Shown piece by piece: positions 7,869 to 15,329 of a stretch of 15,643 bases of DNA. Below the pieces are notes generated by a model. It was not told where the DNA came from and ran no database searches. It saw only the letters and a list, made by a program, of their open reading frames with translations. Position numbers and translations under genes: made by a program. This DNA is from Planctomycetota bacterium (GTDB taxonomy: Bacteria > Planctomycetota > Phycisphaerae > UBA1845 > PWPN01): contig JACQVT010000093.1 of NCBI GenBank assembly GCA_016209665.1, positions 1 through 15,643 on the forward strand, in the 5' to 3' direction. The first letter of the stretch is position 1. Each line of letters begins with the position of its first letter.

Positions 7869-8014
7869 CGCTGCGCGCCTCGAATGGCAATCGTATGTCA
7901 AGCAACGGCCAAAAACGTCGGAGCAGCTCATCCGCAGCCGCTCCACCGTACGACATCAACCGCTCAGGCCGAGCGACATGACCACCTCGCCCGAGCCACC
8001 TACCTCAGACTCGT

Positions 8015-8036
8015 GCCGGGGCGACAGCACCCCGGC
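8015..8036 (-). promoter_or_regulatory. Hairpin in the long leader of the left block
   Basis: GCCGGGG (8015-8021) pairs perfectly with CCCCGGC (8030-8036) around an 8-base loop. It lies about 80-100 bases inside the predicted minus-strand transcript. There is no T-run on the minus strand after it, so it is not an ordinary terminator. A role in leader folding is possible but unproved. Confidence 0.4.
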
Positions 8037-8124
8037 GTCAGAACCCGCGACTGGCTTCTCCCCCTTCAATATACCGTGTCCCGCCCCCACCCACAATCCG
8101 TTTGGGACCTCACCCGTCGAGGGT

Positions 8125-8153
8125 AGTGTACACGGTTAAGAGCGGATTGTCAA
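8125..8153 (-). promoter_or_regulatory. Sigma-70-type promoter for the left (minus-strand) block
   Basis: On the minus strand TTGACA (8153-8148) is a perfect -35 box, followed after exactly 17 bases by TACACT (8130-8125), which matches TATAAT at four of six positions including the key T-A and final T. Transcription would start near 8118, giving a leader of about 250 bases before ATG 7868. It is weaker than the plus-strand promoter because of the -10. Confidence 0.55.
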
Positions 8154-8163
8154 TCGATTGACA
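8148..8163. promoter_or_regulatory. Palindromic operator of LacI-family style
   Basis: TGTCAATCGATTGACA is a perfect 16-bp palindrome. Its centre, C-A-A-n-C-G-n-T-T-G, and its length follow the layout of LacI/PurR-family operators (PurR: ACGCAAnCGnTTGCGT). It contains the -35 boxes of both divergent promoters, so a bound repressor would block both. No regulator gene is in the window. The palindrome is seen directly; the LacI assignment is from family knowledge. Confidence 0.62.
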
Positions 8164-8186
8164 TTCGATTTTTCTTGTGCTATAGT
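8158..8186 (+). promoter_or_regulatory. Strong sigma-70-type promoter for the right (plus-strand) block
   Basis: TTGACA (8158-8163) is a perfect -35 box. TATAGT (8181-8186) follows after 17 bases, five of six to consensus, and is preceded by TGC (8178-8180), giving an extended -10. The expected start is near 8193, about 55 bases before ATG 8248. The AT-rich spacer stands out from the GC-rich surroundings. Confidence 0.8.
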
Positions 8187-8198
8187 CGGGACATTGGA

Positions 8199-8218
8199 TT
8201 GCCGGCGAGAATCGGCAA
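8199..8218 (+). promoter_or_regulatory. Small hairpin at the 5' end of the right-block transcript
   Basis: TTGCCG (8199-8204) pairs with CGGCAA (8213-8218) around an 8-base loop, starting only about six bases after the predicted transcription start. A 5'-end hairpin of this kind can protect a transcript, and it could also be a second half-site for a regulator. Both are inference. Confidence 0.35.
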
Positions 8219-8247
8219 CCGGAGACCTGAACCGGGGGTGCCCGTGT

Positions 8248-9750
8248 ATGTTGTTCCCAGGCCCAAAAACAGGGATTCTGATTGGTTTGGCGGCCTTGGC
8301 CATCGGCTCGACGGCCCAGGAGCCGGCCGGGACGCCGGCGGCACAGCGTTCCCTGCTCGGCGTTGTCAAACGTTACGCAGACACCCTGATGGAGCACGGG
8401 CGCGACGCTTACGGCCCTCAGAAAACCGGTCTGCTGCTCAGTGCGCTGGACCGGGAGAAGCTGGTCCCGCTGACCACCCGGCCGGCCGCCCCCTCCGGCG
8501 TTCGGGAGGGCGACCGAGCCGGCCCGCGCGAGGGTCCCCTGATCGGCTCAAATCTCTTTCACGACCAGGACGTCCTGCGGCTGTTCTACGCCTTGAGCAG
8601 CCTGCCCGGCGAGTCGCCTCGATACCGCGAGGCCGCCGACGCAGCCCTGGCCTGGTTCCTTCGCCATACCGCCTCGCCGCAGACCGGCCTGCTGCCCTGG
8701 GGCGAGCATCTCTCCTGGAACGTGATGACGGACGAGGTCGCCTCTGGGATGCTCAAGCCAGTGCACGAGATGGGCGGCGCTTGGCTCCTGTGGGACCGAT
8801 GCTATGAACTGGCTCCGACGGAGAGTACGCGGTTTGCCCTGGGCCTCTGGCAGCATCAGATCGCCGATCAGGCCTCCGGGGCCTTCGACCGCCACGCCCG
8901 TTACGACGAGCACAAGGTCCAGCCCGGGATGGAGTTCGCCCGGCACGCGGGTTTCTTCATCAGCACGTGGGCCCAGGCCTACGCCCACACGCGGGATGAG
9001 ACGTTCCTGACGGCGATCACGACCCTCTTGGGGCGAATCGAGAAGCGCCGTCATCCCTGGACCGGGCTGATCGATCAATGCTGCGGCCGCAAGTTCGCGG
9101 TGATGAGTCAAAGCCTGTCGATGGCGATCGACTGCGACTTCGCGGCGGGCATCGTCCCCGAACCGCTGGCATCCCGGCTACGGGCGTTCGCCGCCCGTGA
9201 GGACGAAGTATTCTGCGGCTTGCGACACGAGCCGCAGGCTCGCGGGTTTCTCAACCGCGTCGAGTGTGCCACCGGGAAACCATATCATTCGCGGGGCGCG
9301 CAGCCCGAGCCGCCCTATTCGCCGGCGTGGGAATCGCACTACGGCGGCATCCCCACCTGCGCGATCGCGGCGATGTGCGTACGCCGCTGCGACCAGGCCG
9401 GATACGAGAAGTATCGCGGCCTGATCGTGTCGGCCGCTGATCTGTATATGTCAGCGCCGCCCGACCCGGCCACCGACACCAAGCCGGCGACGTTCGCCCA
9501 GGTCATCAACGTCGAGCTGGCGGCTCATCGCTTGACGGGCAGCCAGGACTATCTGCGGCGAGCCGGGGAACTGGCCCGCGCCGCGGTGGATCTGTTCTGG
9601 GAGGACCGGCCCCTGCCGCGGGCGAGCAGGAGCGTTCAGCACTACGAGAGCAGCACCGGAGCGGGTTCGCTTGCCCTGGCTCTCCTCCGCGTTCATGCGG
9701 CCGCCAACGGGTTGCCGACCAGCATCCCGGCGGATGACACGGGGCGTTGA
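8248..9750 (+). CDS. Secreted alpha/alpha-barrel-type protein, probable glycoside hydrolase or lyase
   Basis: A 500-residue protein with an N-terminal signal peptide (hydrophobic stretch GILIGLAALAIG, cleavage near STAQ) and then a fold rich in helical pairs, as in the six-hairpin glycosidases and lyases. Conserved-looking acidic and histidine clusters are HDQD (105-108), PWGEHLSW (150-157), HEMGGAW (173-179) and HARYDEHK (216-223); these line up where an active-site cleft would lie. I recall similar uncharacterised proteins from planctomycete sugar clusters but cannot name a CAZy family. ATG 8248 is chosen since GGGGGTG lies about seven bases upstream. The frame is open back to a TTG at 8158, but that codon is part of the promoter. 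It is the first gene of the right block, ahead of the kinase by 36 bases. Chain cleavage outside the cytoplasm is the likely role. Confidence 0.7.
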   Translation: MLFPGPKTGILIGLAALAIGSTAQEPAGTPAAQRSLLGVVKRYADTLMEHGRDAYGPQKTGLLLSALDREKLVPLTTRPAAPSGVREGDRAGPREGPLIGSNLFHDQDVLRLFYALSSLPGESPRYREAADAALAWFLRHTASPQTGLLPWGEHLSWNVMTDEVASGMLKPVHEMGGAWLLWDRCYELAPTESTRFALGLWQHQIADQASGAFDRHARYDEHKVQPGMEFARHAGFFISTWAQAYAHTRDETFLTAITTLLGRIEKRRHPWTGLIDQCCGRKFAVMSQSLSMAIDCDFAAGIVPEPLASRLRAFAAREDEVFCGLRHEPQARGFLNRVECATGKPYHSRGAQPEPPYSPAWESHYGGIPTCAIAAMCVRRCDQAGYEKYRGLIVSAADLYMSAPPDPATDTKPATFAQVINVELAAHRLTGSQDYLRRAGELARAAVDLFWEDRPLPRASRSVQHYESSTGAGSLALALLRVHAAANGLPTSIPADDTGR

Positions 9751-9774
9751 GGGGAGCGTCAGGCAACACAGGGA

Positions 9775-9780
9775 GAGGTG
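9775..9780 (+). promoter_or_regulatory. Ribosome binding site selecting the TTG start of the kinase
   Basis: GAGGTG lies six bases before TTG 9787. The alternative GTG at 9778 overlaps this site and leaves only two bases after GGGAG, which is too close. Starting at TTG also puts the phosphate-binding DLGTTG at residue 9, the usual distance in FGGY kinases. Confidence 0.6.
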
Positions 9781-9786
9781 GAGTCT

Positions 9787-11304
9787 TTGGCAGCGTATTT
9801 ACTGGGCATCGATCTGGGGACCACGGGCCTGAAGGCCGCGATCTTCGACGAGCGGGGGGGACTCTGTGGCCTGGGCTACGAGCGTTGCGCGATGCTGCCC
9901 AACGGCCGGGGCTGGGCGGAGCAGGATCCGGAGAACTGGTGGGAAGCCTGCCAGCGCGCGGTACATCAGGCGATCGCGGCCGCCCGGATCGATCCGCGCG
10001 GGGTCGCCGGCGTCGGCCTCAGCGGGTTCCATCATTGTCCGGTGTTCCTCGGCTCCCAGAACCGGCCGGTCCGGCCCACGATCATCACGCACGATCAGAG
10101 ACTGTACGACTCCTGGCAGGAACTGGCCCATACCGACGTCCTCGGCCAGATCACCGCCCGGACCGGCAGCATGGTCAGCCAGGGACACTTCCCGCCCATC
10201 TTCCACTACGTGCGGAAGCACGACCCGGAGATGCTGCGGAAGACGCGGCACATCGTGCTGCCCAAGGACTACTTGCGGCTCAGACTGACGGGTGTGCTGG
10301 GAACGGAGATCTGCGACGCCACCGGCACCAACCTGGTCAAGATGCCGGAGGATCGGTGGTCGCCGGACTTGTGCGCGCTGGCCGAAGTCCCGCCGGCCCT
10401 GCTGCCCCCCATCCGGATGTCGCATGAGGTCTGTCGGGAAGTCACCGCGGAAGCCGCCGCGGTCACGGGACTGGCGGCGGGGACCCCGGTGGTTTACGGG
10501 GGCGGCGACTCGCACTGTGCGTTGCTGGGGCTGGGCGTCATCCGTTCCGGGGAAATCGGCCTGCTTCTGGGGACCAACGGAACGATGCGGGCGGTGTTCG
10601 AGGGCTTTGCCAAACATCCGCAGCACATGGTCTGGGTTCAACAGCACGTGGTGCCGGGCATGTTCACGGTGTCGGCGTCCACGATGGCCGGCGCGTCGGT
10701 GCTCGAGTGGTTCAAGAACAACTTCTGCCCGGACTTGTTCGCGGACGGCGAACTGGCGGGATACGAGGCCATCCAGCAGGCGGCGGCGAGGATTCCGGCC
10801 GGCTCGGATGGCCTGGTCTTCAACCCCTACATCTTCGGAGAGCGTTCACCGTTCTGCAATCCGAGGGCTTGCGCCACGTTCAGCGGCCTCACCTTCCTGC
10901 ACACGCGGGCCCATTTTCTGCGGAGCGTGCTGGAAGGTGTCGCCTGCTGCCTGGCCGAATGCATGGAGCTGATCGAGCAGGTGGCGGTGGCTCGGCACGA
11001 GACCATGGGGCCCATCCGCATGGGCGGCGGCGGGAGCCGGATGGCCCTGTGGCCCAGCATCATCTCCAGCGTGCTGAAGCGGCCGATCGCTCTGGTGAAA
11101 CAGCCGGAGGTGGGCTGCCTCGGGGCGGCCATGCTCGCCGGAATCGGTACCGGGGTCTACCGCAGCCCGCAGGAGGCGGTCGAGCGGTGCGTCGGCCAGA
11201 CCATCGTCTTCGAGCCCGACCTGACGAACCGGCCGGCGTACCTGGAACTCCTGGATCGCTTCCAACGGCTGCGGAAGGCGGTCGAGCCCGAGTTCTTCCG
11301 CTGA
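9787..11304 (+). CDS. FGGY-family carbohydrate kinase (xylulokinase-like)
   Basis: This 505-residue cytoplasmic enzyme transfers phosphate from ATP to a sugar or sugar derivative. The N-terminal domain opens with YLLGIDLGTTGLKA, the FGGY phosphate-binding motif. GGGDS (around D241) supplies the catalytic Asp equivalent to D233 of E. coli XylB. ERSPFCNP and M-G-G-G-G-S-R (412-418) are the second-domain and adenosine-binding motifs. The length is normal. The substrate-side segment reads GLSGFHHCPVF, where xylulokinases usually have GxSGQMHG, so the substrate is probably not D-xylulose; rhamnulose, fuculose or another keto-sugar would fit as well. It follows the alpha/alpha gene by 36 bases and the dehydrogenase follows after 25 bases, so it is probably in one transcript. 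The family is certain; the substrate is open. Confidence 0.9.
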   Translation: MAAYLLGIDLGTTGLKAAIFDERGGLCGLGYERCAMLPNGRGWAEQDPENWWEACQRAVHQAIAAARIDPRGVAGVGLSGFHHCPVFLGSQNRPVRPTIITHDQRLYDSWQELAHTDVLGQITARTGSMVSQGHFPPIFHYVRKHDPEMLRKTRHIVLPKDYLRLRLTGVLGTEICDATGTNLVKMPEDRWSPDLCALAEVPPALLPPIRMSHEVCREVTAEAAAVTGLAAGTPVVYGGGDSHCALLGLGVIRSGEIGLLLGTNGTMRAVFEGFAKHPQHMVWVQQHVVPGMFTVSASTMAGASVLEWFKNNFCPDLFADGELAGYEAIQQAAARIPAGSDGLVFNPYIFGERSPFCNPRACATFSGLTFLHTRAHFLRSVLEGVACCLAECMELIEQVAVARHETMGPIRMGGGGSRMALWPSIISSVLKRPIALVKQPEVGCLGAAMLAGIGTGVYRSPQEAVERCVGQTIVFEPDLTNRPAYLELLDRFQRLRKAVEPEFFR

Positions 11305-11329
11305 TGCTGTTCATGTTGGGGAATACCTG

Positions 11330-12175
11330 ATGTTTTCGGAGAGAATGATGCACGACTCGCCGGGCACCGCCAAGGGCGAGCTGGCCGGTCAGGTGGCCGT
11401 GGTGACCGGTGCGGCCGGAGCCATCGGCCGGGCGATCAGTACCGCGTTTCTGCGTGAAGGCGCCCGCGTGTGCCTGATGGACAATCATGCCGAGCGGCTC
11501 TCCGACTTCTGCCGGGAGTTGCAGGCACAATACTCGCCGCAGGAGTTCCTGGCCTGCCGGGCCGACGTGCGGGACACGGAGCAGGTGGATGAGGCGTTCG
11601 CGAGAGCCGCCGAGCGGTTCGGGCGCATCGACATTCTCGTCAACAACGCCGCCGTCACCCAGATCCGGCGGATCGACCAACTCGGCGATGCCGACATCGA
11701 CCGGATCATCGACGTCAACCTCAAGGGCTATTTCAAGTGCGCGCGGGCGGCGGCCCGGTTCATGCTGAGCCAGGAGACCGCCGGCGTCATGCTGTTCATC
11801 TCCTCGAAGAACGGCCTGGAGGGCTGCGGAGAAAAGAGTTTGTACTGCGCGACCAAGGGAGGCGAGCTGGCGATGGCCCGCTCGCTGGCCCGGGAACTGG
11901 GGCCGCACGGCATTCGGGTCAACAGCATCTGCCCGGACGCCGTCCTCGAAGGCTCGTCGCTGTGGGCGATGGAGGAGTATCGGCTGGGTACTTGCCGGCG
12001 ATACAATATCACCGAGGAGCAGATACCGGAGTACTACCGTCAGCGCTGCGCGCTGCGGACCAACATGGGTCCGGCCGACGTGGCGAACGCCGCCCTGTTC
12101 CTGGTCGGTCCGAAAGCGGCGAAGATCACGGGGCAGATCCTGGTCGTGGACGGCGGCGTGTCCTACGTGAGGTAG
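11330..12175 (+). CDS. Short-chain dehydrogenase/reductase related to RhaD-fused SDR domains
   Basis: A 281-residue classical SDR. It shows T-G-A-A-G-A-I-G (26-33) for the cofactor, N-N-A-A for the central helix, S159 and Y172-C-A-T-K176 as catalytic residues, and VDGG near the end. The aspartate after the second strand (CLMDNH) favours NAD(H). The substrate loop CPDAVLEGSSLW and the later YYRQRCAL are like the dehydrogenase half of bifunctional rhamnulose-phosphate aldolase/alcohol dehydrogenase proteins, here without an aldolase. ATG 11330 has a weak upstream TGGGGA; ATG 11348 after GGAGA (spacing five) is equally possible and would drop six residues. It sits between a kinase and an isomerase, so oxidation or reduction of a sugar or uronate intermediate is likely. 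The exact substrate is unknown. Confidence 0.88.
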   Translation: MFSERMMHDSPGTAKGELAGQVAVVTGAAGAIGRAISTAFLREGARVCLMDNHAERLSDFCRELQAQYSPQEFLACRADVRDTEQVDEAFARAAERFGRIDILVNNAAVTQIRRIDQLGDADIDRIIDVNLKGYFKCARAAARFMLSQETAGVMLFISSKNGLEGCGEKSLYCATKGGELAMARSLARELGPHGIRVNSICPDAVLEGSSLWAMEEYRLGTCRRYNITEEQIPEYYRQRCALRTNMGPADVANAALFLVGPKAAKITGQILVVDGGVSYVR

Positions 12176-12183
12176 GAGATTGG

Positions 12184-12277
12184 CCCGTGGTCAGTAGCCC
12201 GTGGTCAGTAGTCCGTCGGGGGGCGGGCATCCTTGCCCGCCTTCTTTCTTGACCACTGACCACTGACCACTGACCAC
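12184..12277. repeat. Tandem and inverted GTGGTCAG/GACCACT repeats around a REP-like palindrome
   Basis: The left arm has two tandem copies of CCCGTGGTCAGTAG (12184-12197, 12198-12211). The right arm has GACCACT three times followed by GACCAC (12251-12277), the inverse of the left. The REP-like palindrome 12218-12244 sits between them. The arms could pair in RNA or single-stranded DNA into a long, bulged stem. The block fills most of the 139 bases between the dehydrogenase and the isomerase. Nothing here looks coding. Confidence 0.8.
12218..12250 (+). terminator. REP-like palindrome copy 2, possible intra-operon terminator
   Basis: GGCGGGCA (12222-12229) and TGCCCGCC (12234-12241) form an 8-bp perfect stem with a TCCT loop, followed by TTCTTTCTT. 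A GC stem with a pyrimidine- and T-rich tail can stop or attenuate transcription from the left. It is also the second copy of the element at 7331-7357. Termination is an inference, since the tail is broken by two C bases and genes of the same set continue beyond it. Confidence 0.4.
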
Positions 12278-12314
12278 CCACAATGGACGACACGCTTGTC
12301 GAGTTTCTGCTGTC

Positions 12315-13325
12315 ATGCGACGGACGCTGGACATCTATCGCGAGCGACTCCGCACGGGCGAGATCGACCCGCTCGTCCACTGGGACGGCCGGACGAACGG
12401 CCTGGTGTTTGACCCGGCGGACGCCCGTACGCCCCTGACCCTGTTGGGGTTCGGGGCGTGCCGGCTCGACCGGGAGCCGTACCGGATCGAGACCCTGCAG
12501 CGCGAGCTGGTTCTCGTCCCGCTCCAGGGCCGCTTCGAGATCCGGATCGGGGCCGAGACCTTCGAGGGGCAGCGGTCCGGTCCATTCGCGAGCCGGCCCG
12601 GCGGCAGCAACGGCTGGGCGATCTACGCCCCGGCGGATTCGACCGTCGAGATCGTCGGTTCCGGCGAACTGGTGTACTACGCGGCGCCCGCCCGCGGCCA
12701 CAAGCCACCGGCGTCGGTCGAGCCCGGGCACGGCCGCGAGTTCATCAGCGGCGCGGGCGTCTGGCGGCGCGAGGTGACGCTGCTGGCTTCGCCTGAGACG
12801 GTGACGACCGCACTCGTGGTGGGCGAGACCTACAGCCCGCCCGGGCTGTGGTCGGGCACGCCGCTGCACGTACACGATCTGGACGACCCCGATCACGGCC
12901 AATCCGACCACGAGGAGGCTTACTTCCACCTGGCCCGCCACACGGCGGGCGAGTGGGGTCCGTACAGCGTGCAGCTTCTGATGGACGGCCAGGGGCTCAA
13001 CCGAGCCTACGTGATCCGCGACCACGACGCGTTCGCGGTGGCGGGAGGCGCCCACCCGGTCGTCGCCGGGCCCGCCGGCGACCTGCTGTACGTGTGGGGA
13101 CTGGCCGGCACCGGCTCGGATCTGAAGATGTGGGACGTGCCGGAATTCGCGTATCTCAAGAAGATCGGGCAGGTTCTCGAGGAACTGGCGAAGTCGCATC
13201 CCCGCCCGGCCCTCAGCGCTGCCGCCGTCGCTCGGGTGGTTCGTGAGCACGACCTGACCGACGAGCAGGCCCACGTCCTGCGAATGCACATGAAGCAGCA
13301 GGGCTTCGAGTTCAGCGGACCCTGA
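12315..13325 (+). CDS. IolB/KduI-type cupin isomerase
   Basis: A 336-residue double-cupin protein of the 5-deoxyglucuronate isomerase (IolB) / 5-keto-4-deoxyuronate isomerase (KduI) family. These enzymes interconvert the aldose and ketose forms of a deoxy- or keto-uronate. The C-terminal cupin shows the metal site: H185-V-H187, then HEEAYFH with E200/E201, and a late His in GGAHPVV (H247). The N-terminal half (for example LVLVPLQGRFEIRIG) is a second cupin without a clear metal set. The tail has a short helix set (about 270-336) that I do not recognise. ATG 12315 has no clear ribosome binding site; another ATG at 12283 is in a different frame and stops soon. The repeat block lies just upstream. 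Together with the SDR and kinase this resembles a KduI-KduD-kinase style uronate route. The family is firm; the substrate is inferred. Confidence 0.8.
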   Translation: MRRTLDIYRERLRTGEIDPLVHWDGRTNGLVFDPADARTPLTLLGFGACRLDREPYRIETLQRELVLVPLQGRFEIRIGAETFEGQRSGPFASRPGGSNGWAIYAPADSTVEIVGSGELVYYAAPARGHKPPASVEPGHGREFISGAGVWRREVTLLASPETVTTALVVGETYSPPGLWSGTPLHVHDLDDPDHGQSDHEEAYFHLARHTAGEWGPYSVQLLMDGQGLNRAYVIRDHDAFAVAGGAHPVVAGPAGDLLYVWGLAGTGSDLKMWDVPEFAYLKKIGQVLEELAKSHPRPALSAAAVARVVREHDLTDEQAHVLRMHMKQQGFEFSGP

Positions 13326-13363
13326 GTCGATCCTGAACCACAACCTGTTTCGCGGAGTGAATC

Positions 13364-15325
13364 ATGTGGCCTTTGCTTCTGACGGGATGGTTGGCGATCG
13401 CCGTCGGTGCTGCCGGGTCTTCAAGCCGTCCGGAGGCGGAACCCGTTGAATTGCCCGCCTGGACACTGACCGCCGGTCAAACCGAGCCCTTCGAGTTGAC
13501 AGCTACCGAGGTGCGCGTGTGGGGCGGCGGCGCGCCAACCGCCCGGACGTACTGTCCCGAGCTGCTGCCCGCGATGTTCGAGCGAACGCTGGTCATCGAC
13601 CGGGCCGATCCGGGCGGCGGGGCGTTCGAGTGGATCTTCACCGGTGAGCTGGGCGGCGTCACGGTGACGGCCGACGGCGCCTCGGCGACCCTGTCGCAGC
13701 GGTTCTACGACTCGCTCGGCCTGAGCGATCCGGCAGGCAGTCAACGCCCGCGCGTCCGACATCCGGAGCGGGAATGGTCGAGCCAGCGGGTGTCGTACCG
13801 GGGCGGCCTGCAGGCGGTAACGGTGTCCTTCGACCACAAGTCGCAGGTCTCGCTGTCGCTCAACGGACGCGAGGTCCTCCGCCAGCAATGCCTGTTTGAC
13901 GTCAGCCGCCATCAGGTCCGGCTGTCCGGCACGCAGGGGCGGCTCAAGGGCGCGTTCTGTTCGCCCCTGGCGGCGGCCGCGACGGTCAGAATCGATCCGG
14001 ACGAACGGTACCAGGAGATCATGGGCTTCGGCGGCATCACCACGCCGACCGCCTACGCCATGCTCAGCCCCGAGGGCAAACGCCGCTGGTGGGAGCTGCT
14101 GGCCACCTACAACCTGCTGATTCAACGCGAATACCCCATCGGCACGCGGCTCAACCCGGAGATGACGAACTGGGAGGTGCTTGACGACGCGACCCCCCAT
14201 TACTACGGCGACAACTTCCCCAACGGGGAGGTCAGCGATTTCGGCTACCTCAAGACGCTGCGGCGCCTGGGCGGACACGTGTTTTTCGAGTTCTGGGGCT
14301 TGCCGCCCTGGGCCACCCAGACCCCGCAGGACGGCAGCGGAAACCCACGCCGAGGCGTGGCCGAACCGAACGCCTACGCCAAGGCCATGGTCGCCTACTG
14401 CGAGGAGAGCCGGCGGAAGGTCGGCCAACCGCCGGACGTCGTCGGCATTCAGAACGAAGTCCCCCAGCCGACCGAGGTCTGGCACCAGATGACCCTGACG
14501 CTGCGAAAGGAGTTGGACCGCGCCGGCTTCCAGGCGGTTCGGATTCACATGAGTGATGCGAGCACCCTGGGTGGCGGGATTCAGCGGGCGGAGGCTTTTC
14601 GACAGTCCGACACCGTCTGGAAAACCATCGACTACACCGCCACCCACGTCTACGACTACCTGGCTCATCTCGACAAGCCGGATGAGTTCGACACGCTCAT
14701 CGCGCGGTGGAACCAGGCGGCCGGCGGCAAACCGTTCCTGTCCACCGAGATCTGCAACAACGCGCCCCGTCTGCAGATCAACTCCTACCGGGTGGCCTTG
14801 AGCATGGGCCAGCTCTATCACAAGAACCTGGTCTTGATGGATGCCTCCGCCGTGTGCTATTGCTGGCTGCTGCTGAACGTGGTCCAGCCCTCGTACGGGG
14901 CCACGAGATCGCTGTTCGTGCCGGACGAGTCTCACGGATTCGTTCCCGTTCCCTCCAGCCGGCAGCTCCGGGTCTTCGGCGCCTTCAGCCGCAGAATCCG
15001 TGAAGGCATGCATCGGATCGGCGCGGCCACGGCCGACAAAGACCTGCTGGTATCAGCGTATGCGGGCAAGGACGGCGGCCGAACGGTGGTGCTGCTGAAC
15101 CGCTCCGGCCGACCGATCCGAGCCCGGGTTGAGAATGCCGGCGAGCCCTTCCGCGAGATGGAAATCGTCGATCCTTATCGCGAGAATACCGTCGACGCCG
15201 CGCCGGGCGTTGACGGCAATAAGACGGCCGAAGCGCTGATCGATCCCGGCGCGATCGTCACCTTGACCAATGTGCCGCTCGGCCGACTGCCGCAAGGATT
15301 CAACATCGACTCAGAGGGACGATGA
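13364..15325 (+). CDS. Secreted GH30-like glycosidase
   Basis: A 653-residue exported enzyme of clan GH-A. Residues 1-20 are a signal peptide (MWPLLLTGWLAIAVGAAG). Residues about 30-205 form a beta-rich N-terminal region, then ERYQEIMGFGGITTPTAYAML (216-236) opens a TIM barrel in the way of GH30 enzymes, where the Q-x-x-x-G-F-G-G motif is typical. E365 in GIQNEVPQ fits the acid/base and E462 in FLSTEICNN the nucleophile, 97 residues apart. After the barrel a C-terminal beta-sandwich (about 555-645, VVLLNRSGRP) completes the GH30 architecture. ATG 13364 has GGAG seven bases before it. The neighbours are the isomerase 38 bases upstream and the propeller gene four bases downstream. GH30 enzymes act on glucosylceramide, xylan, beta-1,6-galactan or glucan, or fucosides; which applies here is not clear. 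It has no dockerin-like tail. Confidence 0.82.
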   Translation: MWPLLLTGWLAIAVGAAGSSSRPEAEPVELPAWTLTAGQTEPFELTATEVRVWGGGAPTARTYCPELLPAMFERTLVIDRADPGGGAFEWIFTGELGGVTVTADGASATLSQRFYDSLGLSDPAGSQRPRVRHPEREWSSQRVSYRGGLQAVTVSFDHKSQVSLSLNGREVLRQQCLFDVSRHQVRLSGTQGRLKGAFCSPLAAAATVRIDPDERYQEIMGFGGITTPTAYAMLSPEGKRRWWELLATYNLLIQREYPIGTRLNPEMTNWEVLDDATPHYYGDNFPNGEVSDFGYLKTLRRLGGHVFFEFWGLPPWATQTPQDGSGNPRRGVAEPNAYAKAMVAYCEESRRKVGQPPDVVGIQNEVPQPTEVWHQMTLTLRKELDRAGFQAVRIHMSDASTLGGGIQRAEAFRQSDTVWKTIDYTATHVYDYLAHLDKPDEFDTLIARWNQAAGGKPFLSTEICNNAPRLQINSYRVALSMGQLYHKNLVLMDASAVCYCWLLLNVVQPSYGATRSLFVPDESHGFVPVPSSRQLRVFGAFSRRIREGMHRIGAATADKDLLVSAYAGKDGGRTVVLLNRSGRPIRARVENAGEPFREMEIVDPYRENTVDAAPGVDGNKTAEALIDPGAIVTLTNVPLGRLPQGFNIDSEGR

Positions 15326-15329
15326 ACAC

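Larger units (their letters stand above)
7869..8247. other. Intergenic control region between the divergent blocks
   Basis: This 379-base stretch has no convincing gene. It holds the two divergent promoters and shared palindrome at 8125-8186, a hairpin in the leader of each transcript (8015-8036 minus, 8199-8218 plus), and a predicted untranslated leader of about 250 bases for the left block and about 55 bases for the right block. A second weak -10-like TATATT lies on the minus strand near 8070. I saw no riboswitch class I could name. Confidence 0.7.

Noticed and set aside
7705..7956. 84-codon minus-strand frame starting in a TGATG junction after a tiny 7-codon frame (7956-7979)
   Set aside because: It overlaps the zinc-ribbon gene in another frame, which has the C-x-x-C knuckles and a membrane helix. 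The tiny frame has GAGGTG only three bases before its ATG. It might be a leader peptide, but the evidence is too thin.
8158..8247. N-terminal extension of the alpha/alpha protein from TTG 8158
   Set aside because: The TTG is part of the -35 box of a near-consensus promoter whose start lies downstream near 8193, and the extension would precede the signal peptide.
7302..12277. CRISPR array or insertion sequence suggested by the repeats
   Set aside because: The repeats are either two-copy or a short 7-base tandem without regular unique spacers, and no transposase or cas gene is present.
12283..12314. Possible earlier start of the isomerase at ATG 12283
   Set aside because: It is in a different frame from the isomerase and soon reaches a stop. 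A frameshift there is not required, because ATG 12315 gives a plausible N-terminus.
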